A DNA stretch of 11,922 bases from an uncultured Porphyromonadaceae bacterium (lineage in GTDB: Bacteria; Bacteroidota; Bacteroidia; Bacteroidales; Muribaculaceae): contig USKE01000032.1 of assembly GCA_900555165.1 (NCBI GenBank), positions 1 to 11,922 of the forward strand, written 5' to 3'. Shown here one piece after another: positions 7,747 through 11,922 of this stretch. The first letter of the stretch is position 1. Each line of letters begins with the position of its first letter. The translations under genes were made by a program, and so were the position numbers. Below the pieces are notes generated by a model that saw only the letters and a program-made list of their open reading frames with translations, made no database searches and was not told the origin of the DNA.

Positions 7747-8415
7747 TCAGTTGCGGTATTCCAGCATACGGCTGCCGGACTGGGGCGCCCAGTCTTTACC
7801 GTCCTGGTGGATGTATTCGGTGCGTTCGGTCCAGTTGCCGTGGCTGTCGGTCGCCCCGTACTCGAAACGGGTATAGTTGACCGTGCCGTCAGGATAAGTC
7901 ATCGTTACCCGAGTCATGCGACCCTGCGGGTCATACTGCATGGTGTAGGTCAGCTCAGGTTCCTGACTCCATCCCGGATGGTACACGACTTTGCCGACCC
8001 GGCCGTTGTCGTCATACTCGCTGAAGATGTATTTTACGCCATTGTATTCAAGCGACGTAATACGGCCATCGGCGTCGCGAGTTATGCCACCCTTGTACGG
8101 CACCTCATCGTCGCACTCGAAAACGACATAATCAAATGAAACGAGATGCCCCTTGCTGTCGCGTGTGATATTCGTGGCCTCGCCGTTTTCTACAGTCCAG
8201 CCCAGGTCGTTAATGTAGCCGTCGGGATCAAATCCGATAGCCGAGATACCCAGCAGATAGTCAGGGTTCGAGATTTTTTTCACGGGGCCGGCGGCATCCA
8301 TCATCGCGGCATCAGTGAGCACCGCTTTCCCGGCAGGAGCGGTTCCGGATTCGGCACGGGCGCCGCATGCGGTCATTGCCACAAGCGCCACGGCATAGAT
8401 GATTGTCTTTTTCAT
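7747..8415 (-). CDS. Predicted lipoprotein with YD/RHS-like repeats
   Basis: The protein has 222 residues. The N-terminus MKKTIIYAVALVAMTACG is a signal peptide with a plausible lipobox (MTAC, lipidated C17), suggesting export and membrane anchoring. From about residue 61 to 201 the chain has irregular repeats of the type tyrosine-aspartate-x-x-glycine-arginine: DPDGYI, TRDSKGHLVSFDY, TRDADGRITSLEY, EYDDNGRVGKVVY, QYDPQGRMTRV and a final DSHGNWTERTEY. These resemble YD/RHS repeats and the DSHGNW ending seen in many uncharacterised Bacteroidetes surface proteins. There are too few repeats for an RHS shell and no toxin domain. The specific function is unknown. A transposable element ends six bases before its ATG, so its original upstream region has been displaced. 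Confidence 0.85.
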   Translation of the reverse strand: MKKTIIYAVALVAMTACGARAESGTAPAGKAVLTDAAMMDAAGPVKKISNPDYLLGISAIGFDPDGYINDLGWTVENGEATNITRDSKGHLVSFDYVVFECDDEVPYKGGITRDADGRITSLEYNGVKYIFSEYDDNGRVGKVVYHPGWSQEPELTYTMQYDPQGRMTRVTMTYPDGTVNYTRFEYGATDSHGNWTERTEYIHQDGKDWAPQSGSRMLEYRN

Positions 8416-8420
8416 GATAT

Positions 8421-8705
8421 ATTATTTTATATTGGTGTCCGGTAAATGTGTTTACCCGGCTATTTTGAGTGATTTTATGCATTGACAAGCCCCCTGTTTC
8501 AGTATTTGTATCGGCAGTCCGATAAAAATGTTCTCCTTTCGCATGGTATGCATAGACAAGGATGCCATATTTGCCCAATTCAAGCTCTTCTAATGGACTT
8601 ATATCTCACAATAAATCCCCTACACATTCAATATATCGGCTGTCCGAGGAAAATTAAAAGCCAAATAGGGCTTGAAAGTTTTAGCGGACACCAATAATTA
8701 TTTTA
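8421..8705. mobile_element. 267-bp miniature inverted-repeat element with 9-bp target duplication
   Basis: The element proper spans 8430-8696. Its ends are inverted repeats beginning TATTGGTGTCCG at both termini, with 16 of 17 positions identical (left continues GTAAA, right CTAAA). It is flanked directly by ATTATTTTA at 8421-8429 and 8697-8705, a perfect 9-bp target-site duplication. It has no credible transposase gene. Inside, a 13-mer occurs twice with one mismatch (TATCGGCAGTCCG 8509-8521, TATCGGCTGTCCG 8634-8646) and shares GTCCG with the ends. A 9-bp duplication is within the range of IS4-family elements, but the parent family is inference. Without it, the glycosyltransferase and the lipoprotein gene would be about 50 bases apart. 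Confidence 0.88.
8509..8524. repeat. Hairpin inside the miniature element
   Basis: TATCGG-CAGT-CCGATA forms a six-base-pair stem with a four-base loop. It overlaps one of the two internal 13-bp repeats, which may be a subterminal protein-binding site or part of a folded transcript. Confidence 0.6.
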
Positions 8706-8741
8706 AGGTGAATAAAAAATTCCAAAGAACGGCAGGCGGTG

Positions 8742-9704
8742 TCAGTCCCAGAGCAGATCGCTCACGGCATAGCGCGGGCGGTGCTTGACTTCGGTGAAGA
8801 TTTTGCCGATATACTCGCCCACGATACCGATAGCAATCAGAATCAGGCTGCCCAGAATCCATATCGACAGCATTATCGAGGCCCATCCGGCCGAGATGTG
8901 GTCGCTGTAGAAATATGACACGAACACATACACCGCCACTATGAGAGCCACGATAAGCAGCACCAGACCGGTAATGAATATCCAGCGCATGGGACGCGCC
9001 GAGAACGACGTGATGCCGTCGATCGAAAAGCTCAGCATCTTTGCCAGCGGATATTTCGACTCGCCGGCCACACGCCGGTCGCGCTCATACTCAACCACGG
9101 CGGTTTTCAGGCCGATCTGCGGCACTATGCCACGCAGAAACAGGTTCGACTCGCCGTAGGCACCGAGCATGTCAAGGGCGCGGTCGCTCATCAGGCGGTA
9201 ATCGGCATGGTCATATACCGTCTCAAGCCCCATCGTGCGCTGGAACGAATAGAAGGCATGCGCCGTCGTACGCTTGAACCATGTGTCGGTGGCTCTTGAC
9301 GACCGCACGCCATACACAATCTCGGCTCCGCGGCGGAATTCCTCGACCATGGCTATCATGGCACGCGGATCATCCTGCAGGTCGGCGTCTATGGATATGG
9401 CGGCATCACAGTGACCGCGCACCTGCATCAGACCCGCCAGCAACACATACTGGTGTCCGCGGTTATGGGCGAGAGAAAGACCTCTGACACGCCTGTCATC
9501 GTCATGCAGTTTCTCAATAATCTGCCAGGTGCTGTCGCGGCTGCCGTCGTTGCACAGCAGTATGTAGCTCTTGTCAGACGCAATGCCGCGGGCGGCCATT
9601 TCGTCGAGAATCTCAAGCAGCCGGGGTACCGACAGCGGCAGGGCCTGCTCTTCGTTGTAACAGGGCACCACAACGGCTATGACCGGCAATTGCGGATTTT
9701 CCAT
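8742..9704 (-). CDS. Membrane-anchored family 2 glycosyltransferase (polyprenyl-phosphate sugar transferase type)
   Basis: Enzymes of this group (GtrB/ArnC/DPM1-like) move a sugar from a nucleotide donor to undecaprenyl phosphate on the inner face of the membrane for later transfer to surface glycans or proteins. The 320-residue protein has a GT-A core: VPCYNEEQ (13-20), NDGSRD (52-57), the metal-binding DADLQDDP (106-113), and RRVAGESKYPLAKM (210-223). Two membrane helices follow (about 241-265 and 276-297), then the family ending GEYIGKIFTEVKHRPRY. The ATG at 9704 puts the catalytic motif right at the N-terminus, as in homologues. An in-frame GTG at 9788 would add 28 poorly conserved-looking residues across a hairpin. 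The sugar and final acceptor cannot be told from sequence. Confidence 0.92.
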   Translation of the reverse strand: MENPQLPVIAVVVPCYNEEQALPLSVPRLLEILDEMAARGIASDKSYILLCNDGSRDSTWQIIEKLHDDDRRVRGLSLAHNRGHQYVLLAGLMQVRGHCDAAISIDADLQDDPRAMIAMVEEFRRGAEIVYGVRSSRATDTWFKRTTAHAFYSFQRTMGLETVYDHADYRLMSDRALDMLGAYGESNLFLRGIVPQIGLKTAVVEYERDRRVAGESKYPLAKMLSFSIDGITSFSARPMRWIFITGLVLLIVALIVAVYVFVSYFYSDHISAGWASIMLSIWILGSLILIAIGIVGEYIGKIFTEVKHRPRYAVSDLLWD

Positions 9705-9723
9705 GATTGTAGGATTTATGAGA

Positions 9724-9774
9724 ATCCCGCATCGTGGCGGCGCAGAGATGTCACGCACACCGGCGATGCGGGAT
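9724..9774 (-). promoter_or_regulatory. Perfect 11-bp inverted repeat between proS and the glycosyltransferase gene
   Basis: ATCCCGCATCG (9724-9734) and CGATGCGGGAT (9764-9774) are perfect reverse complements around a 29-base loop. It fills most of the 85-base gap after proS. On the minus strand the stem is followed by TTCTCATAAAT, not a T-run, so a classical terminator is unlikely. It could be a regulator-binding site, a leader structure or an RNA stabiliser. Confidence 0.6.
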
Positions 9775-9789
9775 CTGTATCGTTTCACA

Positions 9790-11271
9790 TCAATAGTTGC
9801 GGGCGAAGATCACGCGGCGTTTCGAGGGCTTGCCGGTAACCATGTCGACACCCTCCTCCTCCTTGGCGTCGAGGGGGATGCAACGTATGGTGGCCTTGGT
9901 CTCGGCCTTGATCTGCTCCTCGGTCTCGGGGCTACCGTCCCAGTGGCAGAGCAGGAAACCGCCCTTCTCGATCTCGGTCTTGAACTCATCGTAAGAGTTC
10001 ACCTCGCGGGTCATCTCCACACGGCGTTTCAGAGCCTTGTCGAAGATATTCTGCTGAATCTCCTCAAGCAGGTTTGCCACGAATTCCTCGATTCCCTCAA
10101 GCGGCTCCACCTGTTTCACAAGCGTATCGCGGCGCATCAGCTCTACGGTGCCGTTCTCCAGGTCGCGGGCGCCGATGGCCAGACGCACGGGCACACCTTT
10201 CAGCTCATAGTCTGCGAACTTGAATCCGGGGCGGCGGTTATCGGCGTCGTCATACTTCACGCGGATACCCATCGAGGTGAGTTTCTCCACAATCGGGGCC
10301 ACGCGCTCAGAGATGGCGGCGCGCTGCTCGTCGTTCTTGTAGATGGGCACGATCACCACATGTATCGGGGCTATGTGCGGGGGGAGCACCAGACCGTTGT
10401 CATCAGAGTGGCACATAATCATGGCGCCCATCAGACGGGTCGAGACGCCCCACGAGGTGGCCCATACATACTCGGGCTTGTTCTCGCGGTTTACGAAAGT
10501 CACGTCAAACGCCTTTGCAAAGTTCTGCCCCAGGAAGTGCGAGGTACCCGACTGGAGTGCCTTGCCGTCCTGCATCATGGCCTCGATGGTGTAGGTGTCG
10601 ATGGCGCCGGCGAAACGCTCGTTGGCGCTCTTGACGCCGCGCACCACGGGGATGCCCAGATATTTCTCGGCGAAGGTGGCGTAGACGTCAAGCATCTCCT
10701 TTGCCTTTGCCTCGGCCTCCTCGCGTGTGGCGTGGGCGGTGTGACCCTCCTGCCACAGGAATTCAGAGGTACGCAGGAACATGCGGGTACGCATCTCCCA
10801 GCGCATCACGTTGGCCCACTGGTTGCACAAGATGGGCAGATCGCGGTATGAGTTGATCCAGTTGCGGTAGGTGTTCCAGATGATTGTCTCTGATGTAGGA
10901 CGGATTATAAGCTCCTCTTCAAGACGTGCCTCGGGGTCAACGACCACTCCGTTGCCGTCGGGATCGTTCTTCAGACGGTAATGCGTCACCACGGCGCACT
11001 CTTTGGCGAAACCCTCCACATGTTCGGCCTCCTTGCAGAGGAACGACTTCGGAATCAGCAGCGGAAAATAAGCGTTCTGCACACCCGATTTCTTGAACAT
11101 GCCGTCGAGGGTCTGCTGCATGCGTTCCCAGATGGCATATCCGTAGGGTTTGATGATCATGCAGCCGCGCACGGGCGACTGCTCTGCCAGGTCGGCCTTG
11201 ACAACAAGATCGTTGTACCACTGCGAATAGTTGTCGGCTCGCTTGGTGAGGTCTTTGAGTTCTTTTGCCAT
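9790..11271 (-). CDS. proS: Prolyl-tRNA synthetase, archaeal/eukaryal type
   Basis: This cytoplasmic class II enzyme charges tRNA-Pro. The 493-residue protein lacks the large editing insertion found between motifs 2 and 3 in many bacterial ProRS enzymes. Motif 1 lies at about 65-78 ([14 protein letters not shown]). Motif 2 is at 156-176 ([20 protein letters not shown]). Motif 3 is at 275-302 ([12 protein letters not shown] and the following region). The anticodon-binding domain spans about 303-405. A C-terminal ProRS-C domain follows to 493 and ends in tyrosine, as is typical of this type. Only two cysteines (C442, C464) are in the C-terminal domain, where some homologues bind zinc with four. 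The start ATG at 11271 gives [21 protein letters not shown], the usual N-terminus. Confidence 0.97.
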   Translation of the reverse strand: MAKELKDLTKRADNYSQWYNDLVVKADLAEQSPVRGCMIIKPYGYAIWERMQQTLDGMFKKSGVQNAYFPLLIPKSFLCKEAEHVEGFAKECAVVTHYRLKNDPDGNGVVVDPEARLEEELIIRPTSETIIWNTYRNWINSYRDLPILCNQWANVMRWEMRTRMFLRTSEFLWQEGHTAHATREEAEAKAKEMLDVYATFAEKYLGIPVVRGVKSANERFAGAIDTYTIEAMMQDGKALQSGTSHFLGQNFAKAFDVTFVNRENKPEYVWATSWGVSTRLMGAMIMCHSDDNGLVLPPHIAPIHVVIVPIYKNDEQRAAISERVAPIVEKLTSMGIRVKYDDADNRRPGFKFADYELKGVPVRLAIGARDLENGTVELMRRDTLVKQVEPLEGIEEFVANLLEEIQQNIFDKALKRRVEMTREVNSYDEFKTEIEKGGFLLCHWDGSPETEEQIKAETKATIRCIPLDAKEEEGVDMVTGKPSKRRVIFARNY

Positions 11272-11286
11272 TGTCAGTAAATGTTG

Positions 11287-11303
11287 CCCGCGGTAACCGC
11301 GGG
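11287..11303 (-). promoter_or_regulatory. GC-rich palindrome upstream of proS
   Basis: CCCGCGGT-A-ACCGCGGG is an 8-bp-arm palindrome with a single central base, in the 52-base gap between the OmpA-like gene and proS, 16 bases before the proS start codon. On the minus strand it is followed by CAACATTTACTG and not by a T-run, so it is a poor intrinsic terminator. It could be an operator or a stem near the ribosome site. Confidence 0.55.
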
Positions 11304-11323
11304 GTCTGCTATGTTATATCGGT

Positions 11324-11922
11324 TTATTTCTTGTTTTTTGCCGGAAAACGGTCAATCACTCCGCGGTCGGGAACGATGTAGATTTCCAGGCGGCGGTTCT
11401 GGTTGCGGCGCTCGCGGTTGTCGTTGGGTACGAGCTGTTCTGTGGCGCCCATCGGGTAGCCCATCAGTCCATCGGTCTGCAGGGCACGGGTGTCGAAGAA
11501 GTCATACAGCGCCACAATCCGTTTCTCGGTTAGGTCGAAAAGGTATTTTTCAGAGCCTGTATTGTCAGAGTGCATGGCCAGTATGACCTTGAATTTTCCG
11601 GGAGTACGGAAATATGGCAGGAAACTGTCAAGTTCCTTTGCCGCACCGGGCAACAGCACCGTGTCGTTGGGCGCGAACAGCTTTTCTGCCGGTATGGTGG
11701 CTATCACCACCTCGCCGTGGCGCATTGTCTCAACCTTGTAGCCGAGTTTCTGCAAAGCCTTGGCCTCGCGCAGCATGTATGCCTTTACCTCGTCGCGCTG
11801 TTTCTGCGGCACGGCAGGGAGCTGCAGGGTCTGCTCGAGCGACAGATCGTCGAGGCTCTGCGGCTCAGGCTCTGCGGCCGTGGCGGGGGAAGAAGCCGCG
11901 AACGCGGGGCCCTGAATGTGGT
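11324..11922 (-). CDS. OmpA-like peptidoglycan-binding protein, 5' end missing
   Basis: The frame is open to the right edge of the window, so the gene begins outside it; the GTG at 11812 is an internal valine codon. The visible 198 or so residues contain an Ala/Pro/Glu-rich stretch, a short region, then an OmpA C-terminal type domain: VVIATIPAEKLFAPND, LPYFRTPGKFKVILAMHSDNTG, the helix SEKYLFDLTEKRIVALYDFF and the ending NDNRERRNQNRRLEIYIVP. The aspartate of HSDNTG and the arginine of NRRLE occupy the places where OmpA-like domains grip the diaminopimelate of peptidoglycan. The likely role is anchoring to the cell wall in the periplasm. Any N-terminal signal or barrel is outside the window. 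Confidence 0.87.
   Translation of the reverse strand, partial: HIQGPAFAASSPATAAEPEPQSLDDLSLEQTLQLPAVPQKQRDEVKAYMLREAKALQKLGYKVETMRHGEVVIATIPAEKLFAPNDTVLLPGAAKELDSFLPYFRTPGKFKVILAMHSDNTGSEKYLFDLTEKRIVALYDFFDTRALQTDGLMGYPMGATEQLVPNDNRERRNQNRRLEIYIVPDRGVIDRFPAKNKK

Noticed and set aside
7747..8415. The repeat lipoprotein as an RHS toxin or contact-dependent effector
   Set aside because: It has only about six degenerate repeats, no C-terminal toxin domain, no immunity gene next to it and a lipoprotein signal.
8312..8578. Minus-strand open frame of 88 codons across the left end of the miniature element
   Set aside because: It crosses the element boundary and overlaps the lipoprotein signal region in another frame. 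A slight resemblance of GKYGILVYA to the start of some IS4-family transposases is too short to trust.
8658..8673. AAGCC/GGCTT hairpin followed by TTAATTTT on the minus strand as a terminator
   Set aside because: Only five base pairs with a six-base loop and an interrupted T-run; too weak to call, though it could slow transcription entering the element.
9705..9788. GTG start at 9788 for the glycosyltransferase
   Set aside because: The extra 28 residues precede the usual N-terminal strand of the family and are encoded by the inverted repeat; the ATG at 9704 fits better.
9679..10851. Open frame on the plus strand (390 codons) opposite proS
   Set aside because: It is a shadow of the strong codon bias of proS; its His/Val/Gly-rich product matches no fold I know.

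Overview
The window is a chromosomal stretch from a member of the Bacteroidetes, most likely order Bacteroidales; the GC-rich coding sequence would fit Muribaculaceae or a relative, but the family is a guess. The evidence is a fused NuoC-NuoD protein, a complex I gene order with no nuoE, nuoF or nuoG, an ATP synthase cluster that begins atpD-atpC-atpB-atpE with a very short epsilon subunit, a long secreted-type N-terminus on subunit a, and a TAnnTTTG-type promoter box upstream of nuoA. Every gene I can support is on the minus strand, so transcription runs from high to low coordinates.

In order of transcription: (1) 11922-11324, the C-terminal part of an OmpA-like peptidoglycan-binding protein whose start lies outside the window. 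(2) 11271-9790, an archaeal/eukaryal-type prolyl-tRNA synthetase. (3) 9704-8742, a membrane-anchored family 2 glycosyltransferase of the polyprenyl-phosphate sugar transferase type. (4) 8705-8421, a 267-bp miniature transposable element with matched terminal inverted repeats and a 9-bp target duplication, ending six bases before the next gene. (5) 8415-7747, a small predicted lipoprotein with YD/RHS-like repeats. (6) 7746-7249, a roughly 500-bp non-coding region with REP-like hairpins that carry GTAG feet, a large nested inverted repeat and a (CAT)9 microsatellite. (7) 7248-7112, promoter and leader of the energy operon. (8) 7111-3259, nuoA, nuoB, nuoCD and nuoH. (9) 3193-1, atpD, atpC, atpB and the first 18 codons of atpE.

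The centre of interest is the nuo-atp arrangement. nuoA-B-CD-H and atpD-C-B-E lie head to tail with gaps of at most 65 bases (nuoA and nuoB overlap). I see no terminator or promoter at the nuoH-atpD junction, so proton pumping by complex I and ATP synthesis by F1Fo may share one transcript. In the Bacteroidales arrangement I know, nuoI follows nuoH; here atpD takes its place, so nuoI-N must lie elsewhere, perhaps beyond the atp genes. I found no clearly new defence or enzymatic system. The most novel-looking parts are the miniature element, the REP cluster and the joined nuo-atp operon.
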